Source: Piromyces finnis (Eukaryota > Neocallimastigomycota > Neocallimastigomycetes > Neocallimastigales > Neocallimastigaceae). Taken from it: a DNA stretch of 64,000 nucleotides. How positions within the stretch are numbered: position 1 is the first letter of the stretch; each line of letters opens with the position of its first letter. The notes beneath the pieces are model-generated. The model did not search any database and was not told the origin of the DNA. It saw nothing but the letters and a program-made list of their open reading frames with translations. The stretch covers positions 62,001 through 126,000 of the forward strand of contig MCFH01000021.1 of assembly GCA_002104945.1 (NCBI GenBank), in the 5' to 3' direction. Positions 20,576 to 32,252 of this stretch are shown here, one piece after another. Both the position numbers and the translations under genes were made by a program.

Positions 20576-21871
20576 TTAATAATCCATCCTAAATGATTTT
20601 ATATAAAATAAAATAAAATAAATTAATTATAAACTATTATATAGTATTATTAAATAATTATAAATTATAATATTAAATACATACTTTGCGAAAACAATCT
20701 TTTTAGAATTTCTATAGTTTTTAATTCCACGATATACAATTATTATTATTATGAGTATTAGAAATAAGCCCAAAAGAAAAAAAACCCAAAAATCTTTAAA
20801 AAACTTTATTATTGTTTCTGATAAAGTTAATTTTGAATTTACAGTAACACATATTTTTGCTTGTGTATCACAAATATTACTAAGACACTCACTATTGTTA
20901 TTACAAGGTTCATGATTCATCAGAAGACATTTTACAGAATAATTTAAATTTGTATCATCTTTGCTTAATGTGCAAACATAGGCAGGTTTACTCTCATTAA
21001 TTTCGCATATATACTGATCTTTATTACATTTACCAGAAAAACATTTAGATTGAGAACAATCTTGATATTTACAATCTTCAAATATACCCCAATTTTCATT
21101 GTCATATCCATTTTCATCAGAAATACTTCCAAGTTTATCTACATTTATTTTTGTTTTAGATTGTGTTTGTTCATTTATTTCTGTAATTTTATTTTTGATT
21201 GATAAATTGCAAGAATTCATTGTAAGATTGTGTATATCATAGGAATCAGTTTTATAATATGGCCAACGATAAAAATATTCATAATTAAATTCACCGAGAG
21301 ATAGTTTAAGACAGTTATCAGCTTCATGACAAAACATATAAATATTACAATACCCAACATTTGTATGTTGTGGAATATAACAACCATTACTGTAATCAGG
21401 GCAATCATTATTTATATAACATCTTTCTCTATTTTATTGTTATAAAATTAATTATATATAATATATGAATAATATGAATAAATTAAAATAAATAAATAAA
21501 TAAACAAATAAATAAACAAATAAATAAACAAATAAATAAAAGAATAATATTATTTAAATTTATATTTAGTAATTCTTTTAATTTAAATTTTAATAATTTT
21601 TATTATTCTCATTAATGTTATCATTACTAATATTTTCATAGCTTATATGTAAAATAATTATATATGTTTTTTTACCATATTACAATAAATAAAAAAGTTG
21701 AAATATTACTTAATTTTTGAAAATTTTATTCAATAAAACTATTTATGGAATCACTTACACTGATAATTTCTCAAAAAAATCTATTGTATAATTAGTAATT
21801 GATAAGCCTCTCTCACCAATTACAAATTTTATTAAAATAAACCATAGATTTGATATAAATATATAATTCAT
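20576..21871 (-). CDS. Cys-rich type I membrane protein, secreted ectodomain
   Basis: Three exons. Exon 1 (ATG at 21871) encodes MNYIFISNLWFILIKFVIG, a plausible signal peptide, and ends at a GTAAGT donor near 21757. Exon 2 (about 21429 to about 20683) encodes an ectodomain of about 200 residues with some 20 cysteines in short-spaced pairs (C-x6-C, C-x4-C-x4-C) and several N-x-S/T sites. It is followed by one transmembrane segment WVFFLLGLFLILIIIIIVY and a basic tail RGIKNYRNSKK, so the N-terminus faces outside. A last exon adding only three or so residues up to 20576 is a guess. The cysteine pattern is EGF- or disintegrin-like, but I cannot name the family. It may be a surface receptor or adhesion protein. 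Confidence 0.65.
21485..21542. repeat. AAATAAAC-type short tandem repeat in intron
   Basis: Tandem AAAT/AAAC tetranucleotides within the first intron of the Cys-rich membrane protein gene. Confidence 0.85.
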
Positions 21872-22947
21872 TTCTATTTTTAATTAATATATTATTGTTT
21901 ATCGTTTATTGAAAATTGAACGTTGAATAATTTTTTTTTTTAATTTATCGAATAATATTTGAAGTTATTGTATGAAATTTTGGAATTTGAATTTCGAATT
22001 AGACTAACTAGATGCTAGATGTTAATATTTATTTCAACAAACCAATTTTTTTTTTTTTTTTTTATGATAATCTATTTTCTAATAATTTTTTTATAAATAT
22101 TCATTTATATATAAAATAAATTTAATTTGAAAATGAATTTCTAATTAATCTCATTTCTAATATTATTTATTATTTCAAATACCTTTTTTTTATTTTTATT
22201 TTTTATATTATAAAAGAAAAAGTTTTTTTTAAAAAAAACATATATTAACAATATTTCAATTTAATTATAATATAATATTTATAATATATTAGCAATATAT
22301 TATTAGTTTAATATCTAAATAAAAATAAATTAAAATTAATGATTTAAAATTTCTGCAGAAAAAAAATTTTCATTAATCAAGGTAGTTGTTGGTTGCACAA
22401 GCAATCATTAATCTTTTAATAGTAAGGAATTTGATGTTTATTTATATTTTTATTATATTTTTATTATAGTTAATAAAAAAAAAAAGAGATATACTTGTAT
22501 TATTTTTAGTTAAAAATAATATGAATGAAATAAAATATAAAAAAATATAAAATATAATAAAAGAATATAAATATAAAGTAAATATATATTATATTCATTT
22601 TTACTATATATACTGTGATTATAACTTTTACTATATATGTAAAATAATATATTTTAATACTTTTCATTAAATTATTTCTGTATATTAAATTAATGTGAAT
22701 GAATGTTTATGAAAATGAATACTATTTTGAATATTACTACTAAATATCCAATTATAATTAATAAATATGAAGTGGAGATGAAAAAATAGTTTTGATATTT
22801 TAATATTTTAATTTAAAAATTATCTATTATTATGAATTGAATATTAATTATAATTATTTACATTTTTTTATATTAATATTTGTTTATATTATTTTTCTTT
22901 TCTCCATTATTAAATAATAAAATGTTTTATAGATTTAGTTAATGTAA
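21872..22947. other. AT-rich intergenic region, no gene seen
   Basis: About 1.1 kb. It should hold the promoter of the membrane protein gene and the 3' end of the WD40 gene. A slightly G/C-richer patch at about 22375-22440 was inspected for a tRNA cloverleaf; none fits. Confidence 0.6.
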
Positions 22948-23025
22948 TTATGCTATTGTTCCATACGGAAAACTGCGTCTTTTCATGAGGTCAACTTCAT
23001 ATTCTAATATATTATTTTCAAGACC

Positions 23026-23059
<34 letters not shown>

Positions 23060-24859
23060 GAATTAAATGAATATATAATTATATAACTATATAATGATTT
23101 TGTTGTATTAAACTAGTTTATTTTAATGCTTACCAACGAATATTGATTTACTATCAGGTGAAAAAGTAATACCTGATATATGTTGATCAATTCCTTGTGG
23201 TGATACGCGAACTGTTTGTATTTGATTATAGGTTCTGGCATCTACTATATTTACATATGATACATGCTTTATATATATATATAATATATATATTATTTAA
23301 ATTAAGTATATATTACTATTATTATGAATTTATTACTGAGACTGAATATTAATAAAATTAACATACTTCACTAAACATTAAAAGGTCAACAACTCCTGAT
23401 GGTGAGTACTTTGCACATCTACAAGCTCCCTTTACTTGAGAATACTATTTTTGTTAAGTTTTATAATAATTATATTATTACAGTCAATTAATAAATATTA
23501 TGTATAACAATGATTTATATTATTATATTATATGAACAATAATTTACTTGTGTCGATGTAATCTTTGCCAATTTTTCGCTACTTCTAACATCCCATACAC
23601 TAATAACACCATCTTGACTAGCAACTGCAAAATTTTCTGAATTTTGATTCCATGTACACGAAAAGCCTGCATCATTTGATGCTAAATAAAATAACAACAA
23701 TAATAAGGTTTTAATATTTTTATAATACAAAAATCATTATAAAATATTTCTTTTATATAATAGTTTAAGTAATTTAGATATACCTTTTAATGTAGATATT
23801 TTTTTATATGTTCCTGAATTTGATATATCATATAGAAAAACTTGATTTGAATCACCAACAGCTACCATTTTTCTTCCATCTGGACTTACAGATGCTGTTA
23901 ATATAAAATATATTATGTAAAAAAAAAAAATTTTTTTTTTGGGAGATTATTAAGAAAATAAATTAATATAATTGTTAATTTTTTTTTATATATCAAATTA
24001 TAGGAATAATAGGTATATTAATATACCATAATTAACAGCTGTAGGTAAAGAAATAAATTCTACTCTTTGTAATCCTGGCAATGTGAAAATTTTTATAGTT
24101 TCATCATTATTACATATATAAAGACGTGAACCATATGGATGATGGGATATACATAAAGCATTATTAATTGATCCTCCAACTACAGTTTGAGCATACCATT
24201 GACTGTTAAGTTGTTTAACCATCAATTGACTTCTTTGTCCGCCAACAGCTAAAAATCCATCTCTTTAATATTATAAATATTATATTAATATAAAATGATA
24301 TTAGTTTAATATAATTTAATACTTATATATTGAAATATACGAGCATGTTATTGATGTAGGTGAAAAATTAAGATCTTTTAATATTGGTGAAGCCTATGAA
24401 AAATGTTAATATATTTTTTTTTAAAATTTTTTTTATTGATATATAAATATGTATTTGTTTTAAAGAAATATTTATTTTTTTATTTTTACTTTTTTGTTTT
24501 CAGTGTTGTATGAAATAACATTATTTTGATTAACACAAATAAACTCTTTTCTATTATTTGGGCATACTAATAAATCTCTTAATTGCCTATAATTATTAAA
24601 TAATATTTGATATCATATAAATAATAATAATTATAATAATAATAATAACACTATTATTAGTAAGGCATATTTAGAAATAATATTTATATTATTACTTTAC
24701 CAATGCTGAATAGTTGAACGTTGATTATGACGTTTAGGAAATGACTGTAAAAACTCTGATTCTTCACTTTATCATTTAATATAAAGAATTATTAGTAATT
24801 ATCTTAAATTTTAATATTATATTTTTATCTTACCGATTACTGTTTGTAATTTTTATCAT
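22948..24859 (-). CDS. WD40-repeat protein with DUF2415-type C-terminus
   Basis: About ten small exons from ATG 24859 (MIKITNSNR) to a TAA at 22948. Exons in order give FLQSFPKRHNQRSTIQHW, then beta-propeller blades: RDGFLAVGGQRSQLMVKQL, HHPYGSRLYICNNDETIKIF, SPDGRKMVAVGDSNQVFLYD and NFAVASQDGVISVWDVRSSE. The next exons read CRCAKYSPSGVVDLLMFSEH and VSYVNIVDARTYNQIQTV. The last two, a VDLL-FSEH block followed by a VDAR block, resemble the DUF2415 region that follows WD40 repeats in a family of fungal and plant proteins of unknown role. WD40 folds are scaffolds, so it is probably a subunit of a complex. No catalytic motif is visible. Confidence 0.72.
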
Positions 24860-26925
24860 TATTATATAAACAAGGTGTTGTTATACTAAATTTATTTTAA
24901 TATTTTTTATTTTATTTTTTTTTTAATTTCTTACTTAATTTTAATTAAATAATTTATTTATATCATACATACTTTAATTGTTATGCTATAATATTACAAA
25001 TATATATATATATAAAATAATATATTTTGAATTTTTAAATTATATTAAATAATCATTATTTTTATTATATATAGAAGATAATATTTTAATATTGAATATA
25101 TGAGAAGTGAAAAATTATAATGCATATAATGTATATATAAAGAAATAAGTGCTGTTAATATATATATATTCTTTCTATTAATAATATACAATTATTAAGA
25201 ATGTAATATTAAAAATATTAAAATTTTAAACTTGAAATTTCTTGATTTTGATAATTTTAAATTGTCAAATTAATAAAAGATAAAATATACATTTAATTTT
25301 TTATTATCTATTTCTTTTTATATATATATATATTTATTTTTAAATGATTTAATTATAGATTTAAAGAAACAACGATTCAATTAATTATAATATAATAATT
25401 TGAATATATTATTATGCTTTCATTATTCTTTTTTTTTTTTTTTATTTTTTTTATTTTTTTAATGTTTAAAGAATAATTAATACCACATTTCTTTCTTTTT
25501 TTCATTTTTCATTTTTTTTTTTTTAATTGGGAATAAAATAATATTATTTCTTTTATGGTCTTTAATCATTTATTTTTTTTAACAATATATATTTCTGCCT
25601 TTTTAAGTATGTATATACATATATTCATAAATTATAGATATTTAAATTGCAATTGTAATTGATTTATACTTTTATAATAAATTTCTGTTGCCTTTATTAT
25701 TAAAATATACAATATTGACTAGTTTTTTTCTTATTTTATTTTTATTTTTTAATAATTTTAATATTTAGTATTATTTATTTAATTTTTCTTCATTAAATTT
25801 ATTTATATTTTAGTTTTTATAATTAATAACATTAAAGAGAAAACATAAAAAGAAGAGTTTTTAAAGAAAAAGAATGTTAAATTACTAAAATAATAATATA
25901 ACACAAAAGGAAAATAAAAATTATATTAATTATTTTATTATTTAATTCTTAATTTTAAAGTTTTTTTTAATTATTTTGTTTTATGTATAATTTATTTATT
26001 TAATATTGCTGAATTTTTTAATTTAAATTTTAAATTTTAATTAATAAAAAAAATAAATAAAACTTTATATTATAATAATCATTACCAAAAATACTTGGTA
26101 AATAAAAGAAAAGAGAAAGAATAATAATCAACTAATTTATTTACAAATAATAATTAATAAACAATTAAATAATATTAATAATATTTAATAATAACAAAAT
26201 ATTTATTCAATTTAAAATTAGTACTCAAAATAAAATATATATACTAAGAACAATTCTAACGAAATTTATATAACAATGTATATAATAATTACAATAAAAG
26301 AATTTATATAATTTATATATAAAAAGGAAAAAATAATATTAAATTTATCAAAAATAAATTAATAAATAGATAAATATATAAAATTTTGTTAATAATTTAA
26401 ATTAAAATATTTTTTTTTTTTTTTTGTTTTTAAAGAATTTTAAAATTATAATCAAAAAAATAAATAATAAATATTAAAAAAGACTATATATATAATAGCT
26501 AAATTTTTATAAGGTATTATTTATGTTTTTATTTTTATTTTATTTATCAATATAAAAAGGAATTTAGGTGAAATTGATTTTAACATTTTCATCTTTATTG
26601 TTTAAAATAATAATAAAAAAAATTATTACATAAGATATATAAAATGAAATTACATTTCATAAAATTTTAAATTCAAGTAATTTTTATTTATAATAAAAAG
26701 TTAAATTTTATTGATGTTAAATCAACATTATAATTTATTGTTTAATGCTATTAAAATTGTCTATTACATATTTGTTATTGTTAAAATAGGAGGCTGATAG
26801 TTCATTTATAATTTTTAAATCAGGTATACATAATAAAAATAAAAATCAACAATAATCTTTTCTTTTTGTAAATAGTTTAAATGTTTAAATAAATAAATAA
26901 AATGAAACATTAAAACCATTGTATA
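24860..26925. other. Divergent intergenic region of 2 kb
   Basis: Separates the minus-strand WD40 gene from the plus-strand NELF-C/D-like gene, so it should contain two promoters. The DNA is almost pure A/T with poly-T runs near 25430-25460. No ORF, tRNA or conserved site is recognised. Confidence 0.6.
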
Positions 26926-29521
26926 ATGATAACAATAAAATTATCTAATATAGATAAGGGACAATTCAAATTAAATATTGAAGAGAAGATAATGTCAAAT
27001 AAGTCTCAGACAGATTTTGAAAAATCCGAAAAAAATAATAATCTATTATTTGAATGGAGTGAAATTCTTGATATTGACACTTCAAAAATATTTGAAGATA
27101 CTGTTAGAAATATTATAATTGATAAATTTGATATAAAATCTGATGAAAATTTATTATCTTCACCTGATTTAATAAAATTACAATATTGGAGAAACATCAT
27201 ATATGATTTAGAAGAGAAAATGCAAAATACACCAAAACTACAATCTGTTATAAAAGTAATTATAATATTAATATTACCAATGAGAATAATAATAATAAAG
27301 GATGAAGAAAAAAAATATTAAAAATTAATAATTTAATTTTAAAATCTCTTATATATGTATAAAGTTAATTATTGATTCTGGCTATGAAAATGAATTAGCT
27401 CAATCATTATCATCTGGACAGTATAAAGAATCTTTTAGCAATTCATTAGTTGATTCAATTATTAAATTAAGTAATATTAATGAAGAATTACTACCAAAAT
27501 ATATTCATTCATTCTTGGTAATATATGATTTAAATATGTATAAAATATAAATATAATATCAAATATTTTTATATAAAAATTGCCATCTTTTATTTAAATT
27601 CTTTAAATATATTTTAATATAGGAATTGTGTTCTCAAAATGTTGTTAGCTATGTTTATTCACAAACCTTTTTAGTTAGATTAATAAATGATCCAACCATT
27701 GAAGAAAAAAAGAAATATTTAATTAGATATTTATCATTAAAATTGGATGAATATATAGATAGTATTGATTCTACTAAAAAGTAAAGTTTATATATAAATA
27801 ATTAACTTCTAATCAATCAATTTATAGAAAATTAAATAAAGTTATATATTTGTAATATATTTTTTTTATTTAGATATAGTAATATATTTAGCGAATCTTT
27901 AGTAAGTTCTATTCAAAAGATGAATTCAGATTTTATTGTATCAATAAGAAATATGAGATCAGAACAAGAAGTAGTATCATTAGATATTTCTAGAGTATGT
28001 TATATTTAAAGCATATAAAATACAAATATTATAAAATATTGTTTTCATATTTTTATCATATTAGTAATATTTATAATATTTCAAATATATCAAAAGGTTT
28101 ATAATTATTATAAAAATCAAAGGGATAATCCTAGTATTGAGTTTTTAAGACATCCGAATATTTACAGTAAATAAGTCATAAGTTCTATATTTTTTAAATT
28201 CAATAAATTACTGAATAAAAATAACATCAAATATTTATTTTTATATAAAGAACTTTTATTAAAAGAAATTTTTACGAATAATGACCAACCACAAAGTAAA
28301 AAAGATGTTTATACTTGGTTATTAGCTTATGCTACAAGTGTTAATGATAGCGATGATAATATGGTATATTGATTAAAATTATCTAAATTATATGCTTCAT
28401 AATGAAGATAAAGAATTAATGATGAATTACTTACATAAAATAAAGGAAAAAGATAAGAGTATTAAAGAAACTATAAATGAAATTAATCATTTGAGTGCAA
28501 CACTTAAGAAAATCACGCCAAATACTGATTTAAAAGAATATTTTATGGATTTACTTAAAGCAACCGAGTAATAATCATAGAATTTAAAATTAAAATAATG
28601 TGAACTTTGAAAAATATTTTATTTATATTTTTATTATTACAAATGTATTTTTTTTTTATATTAGAATACCTATTACTTCAATGGCATTGATATCTTGGAT
28701 TGAAAATACAATGGATGATCCAAATTATTCGGATTTGTATAATCAGATTAATGTTAGACCATTAACTTTTGATTTATTAAATGAAGCTGCTATACGTCAA
28801 CCTCTTCAACGTGACGCAATTTTTAATATATATAAGAAGTCTTTTGAAAAACAACAATATGTGGGCGTTATTTCTGAAGCAGTTGTAAGTATAAACTATA
28901 CATATGTAATTATTATTATTATCAAATGATATATGACGAGTAAATGTTGGTTGCTAAACAAAATGTTTTATTTTAAAATTTAGATGGAACTGAAGAAAAG
29001 AATTTTAGCTGAATTTATTTTTCTTATGAAAACCGATTTCGTTATTCCTGTACTAAATTATATGGTTGAAGCTGCTTCAAGAATAGATGAATCTTTATCT
29101 GTTTATTTTGTCCAAAATGTATATTTTAAATTTTAAATTGCTTATTTAATTAAATTTCCAAAAATATATAATATTTAATCATAATTAATTAATGAATTAA
29201 TATAAATTATTTCATAATAATAAATAATTACCATAAATTAGTTAATATCAATGATTGAAATATATCCAAGGGATATTGCATCTCTAATAGTAAAAATTAT
29301 ATCTAAATTATCAATTAAAGCATTTAAGTCATCAGATAATAATGAGCTTTCTCAATTTTTAGGTAATTTTTGTATGGGAAGATTTCAATAATATATAGAA
29401 ATGGTAATGATTACTAACTTTATAACTTATTTTTAATATTATAGAAAAAATTTTATTATTAGATTTAAGAAGTGAAGAAAAAGAAAAAATAAAAAGGATG
29501 CTTGAGGATTTAAGTTCTTAA
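26926..29521 (+). CDS. NELF-C/D (TH1) homologue, negative elongation factor subunit
   Basis: Eleven exons, about 540 residues, traced in frame: 26926-27255, 27365-27517, 27623-27780, 27874-27994, 28097-28166, 28251-28363, 28446-28567, 28665-28884, 28984-29118, 29242-29362, 29445-29521. Blocks matching the TH1/NELF-C/D family are: YWRNIIYDLEEKMQ, LIIDSGYENELAQ, FLRHPNIYKLLLKEIF, TWLLAYATSVND, IPITSMALISWIENTMDDP, TFDLLNEAA and MELKKRILAEFI...VIPVLNYM. They occur in the same order and at similar spacing as in the animal protein. NELF-C/D forms a NELF subcomplex with NELF-A that holds RNA polymerase II in promoter-proximal pause with DSIF. The length is close to the family's usual 580. The start could instead be the ATG at 26992. 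The exon 6/7 junction (82-bp intron) is the least certain. Confidence 0.8.
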
Positions 29522-30068
29522 TATAAATTTATCGTAATAAACGTTAATATTATATCTTTTATGTTATAAAGGAATCTGGATATGCGCGGAAATATAAATT
29601 ATAATGGAATAATTATAAGTTTGATAGTGAAGTTAAATTTCAAATATCAAATTTTTTTATTTGACTTTTTTTTTTATTTATTTATTTATTTATTTATGTA
29701 TTTATTACTCTTAAACTGTATATTTCTTATTATCATTCTTATTTTTATTATGAATTTATAAATTGTTAGAATGAAAAATGTAGTTATTTATAAATTAAAT
29801 CTATTATGAAATAAACTATTGTATTACAATGTTTAAGACAGTATATATATGTTTTAATTCTTCAATTTATAGTTTTTTTAAATAATTTAAAATTTTAATT
29901 CATCTAATATTTGTAAACTTTAATTAATTTTTAAATAAAGTTTGTATTATGAATATATGAATAAATTTATTCTTTATTAAATTCAAATAAATTAATAAAT
30001 AAAAAGAAAAAAAATATATATAAAAAAAAATAAGAAATTGTAACATATTTATATATTTAAATATAGTA
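29522..30068. other. AT-rich intergenic region, no gene seen
   Basis: About 550 bp between two co-oriented genes. It has a TTTA-rich stretch near 29680-29710. Nothing else can be supported. Confidence 0.6.
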
Positions 30069-30722
30069 ATGTGGGCGTTATATAATTCTTATCATTATGA
30101 ATCTTTGGATAGAAGAAAAAATAAAGAAAAAGAAGCTGAAATTAAAATTAACCAACATGAAAAAAAAGGAAATATTAACTCAAGTTCAATAAAGAATCAA
30201 GATTTCAGTAATATTTTTTGTCAAGGAAATCGGGTTTCAAGGTAATTATTATTTTAAATAATTAGTATAACCAGTAAACAGAATATTTATAATCTAATAA
30301 TTAATAATCAAATATACATTTTTTATAATAATTTTAATATTCACCAGACCGAAGGATCCGAAAGAAGAAATTAGTTCAGACGATATAAAAAAATTTAAGA
30401 GAATAACGTAATAATATTTATTGTATTATTATGTATTAGTACTGTATGAATATGAATTATCAACATTGAATGATATGTATACTAAAAAAATGTATTATAT
30501 ATTAATAATAAATTTAAAGTCCTCTTTTTCATCAGCTTTGGGAGGTATATTTAATAGAATATTATAAAAAGGGAAATTTTTATTATATATTTATTTATAT
30601 TTATATATTTATAGAAATCAGTAGAAGAAGCAAGACTAAGGGGAAAACATGATAAAAACATTAGTAAATTATATAATGAATCTTACGATATGCAATTTAG
30701 GTAAAGTAACATATATTAATTA

Positions 30723-30753
<31 letters not shown>

Positions 30754-31725
30754 TTAACTAACTTTAAATATTTTATAATATAAAAATTATATTATAAAGG
30801 GAATTTCCTGATGAATATATATCAAAAAACAACCCTTATAAGCCAAAATTGTTCGAGGAACTAGGTTCTAGTGACTTATCATGGTAAATATGATAAAAAT
30901 ATTGATCTTAAATACCATTATAGAAATAAATAATAGTAAAACATTATATATTATTATTATTATTATTATTAAAGGATGACAAAGATATCGCTAAATGATC
31001 TTCACCCGAACTTAACTTTAGAGCAACAGTATTATCATTTGAAGGATATGGTAATGTATATATAATTAAATAATTATTAATTATTATTGTGGTGAAAGTG
31101 TATTAATATTTAGAAATTGGTAACTATAGGAAATGTATTATATGATTAATTTATGGAGAACAAAATGGGTATGTATATAATATTATAATAAATAATAACT
31201 ATATAATAGAATTTAATATAGTAATATATTAATATGAATACAAATATTTCATATTATTTGGGGATTAAGAACGAAGTAAATATATCATTTTATATAATAG
31301 TATAGAAAAAATGGGAAAAAAGAATAGCTAATTATTAATATTTGTAAAATATCTAAAATATTAGATAAGATCAGAACAAGATTATTGGTATGAATTAAAA
31401 GATAATACATTTTGGATAGAAGCTAGAAGGAACAGACAAAATGCGAAAGATCCAGGTTATTATATATATTTAATTCTTTTCCATAATTATCAACAATGAT
31501 ATTCAATGTATTAACACAAATAAAACTAAATAATAAATAGGAGCAAGAGAATATTTTATTAATAAAATTAAAGAATTTTATTATGATCAAAAATTACATT
31601 ATAATAAATATAAAAATATTGAGAATATTGAAGACTCAGTAGAATCTGGTGATTTATTAAATGAGTATTCATTTATTCCTCTAACAAAGAAAATCAATAA
31701 AGTAACAAATTCTCAAGTTAAATGA
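30069..31725 (+). CDS. Unrecognised protein, about 235 residues, nine exons
   Basis: Spliced reading frame from ATG 30069 (MWALYNSYHYESLDRRK) to TGA at 31723-31725. I joined exons 30069-30241, ~30348-30408, ~30520-30543, ~30616-30701, ~30800-30883, ~30976-31051, ~31131-31168, ~31366-31456 and ~31541-31725, with all phases agreeing. The product is hydrophilic, with no signal peptide or membrane segment. Aromatic-rich blocks stand out: SWMTKISLNDLHPNLTLEQQ, MYYMINLWRTKW, DYWYELKDNTFWIEARRNRQ and GAREYFINKIKEFYYDQK. I do not recognise the family. The regular phase agreement over nine exons makes it a real gene. A cilium-associated or mitochondrial role is possible but unsupported. Confidence 0.6.
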
Positions 31726-32252
31726 TTCTTGGAAAATAATAATAATAAATAAATAATAAACTTGATTTTTACTATTATAAAAAACATTATAATGTAGAAT
31801 GACTTAAAATAATTATTAATTCTATTCCATTCTATTTAAAATATAATAACTGATACTATTATAAAATAAAATTTTTATTACTATTATTAAAATTTTAAAA
31901 TTTATAATTAAAATAAAATAAAAAATTAAAATTAATTGATATAAATAATTAATATATGGGAATTATATATTGATTGGTTCATAATTATTTTTTATATATA
32001 TAAAATGTATAATTGTATTTATATAAATAAAAAAAACAATTTTTTATTACAAAAAAAAAAAAAAATTGAAAATTAGTAAATTTTTGTTAAGTGGGTTTTT
32101 TAGAAAAGAATTTTATTTTTATTTTTTGTTAGGTGTTACAAATTCAATAATAAAGAAATATTTAATATTAAGGGAAAGAATATTAAACAAATATAGTTTA
32201 TAATTATCATCAGGAATTATTTAAAATTAAAATAATAATATAAAATATAAAA
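31726..32252. other. AT-rich intergenic region, no gene seen
   Basis: About 530 bp of A/T-rich DNA between the unrecognised gene and the Puf6 gene. It presumably contains the Puf6 promoter, but no motif is assignable. Confidence 0.55.

Noticed and set aside
22375-22440. Possible tRNA in a slightly G/C-richer patch
   Set aside because: No acceptor stem, anticodon arm or T-loop can be folded, and no GTTCRA-type T-loop is present.
28364-28445. Frameshift in the NELF-C/D-like gene
   Set aside because: An 82-bp GT-AG intron joining 28363 to 28446 keeps the frame, so no damage needs to be assumed.
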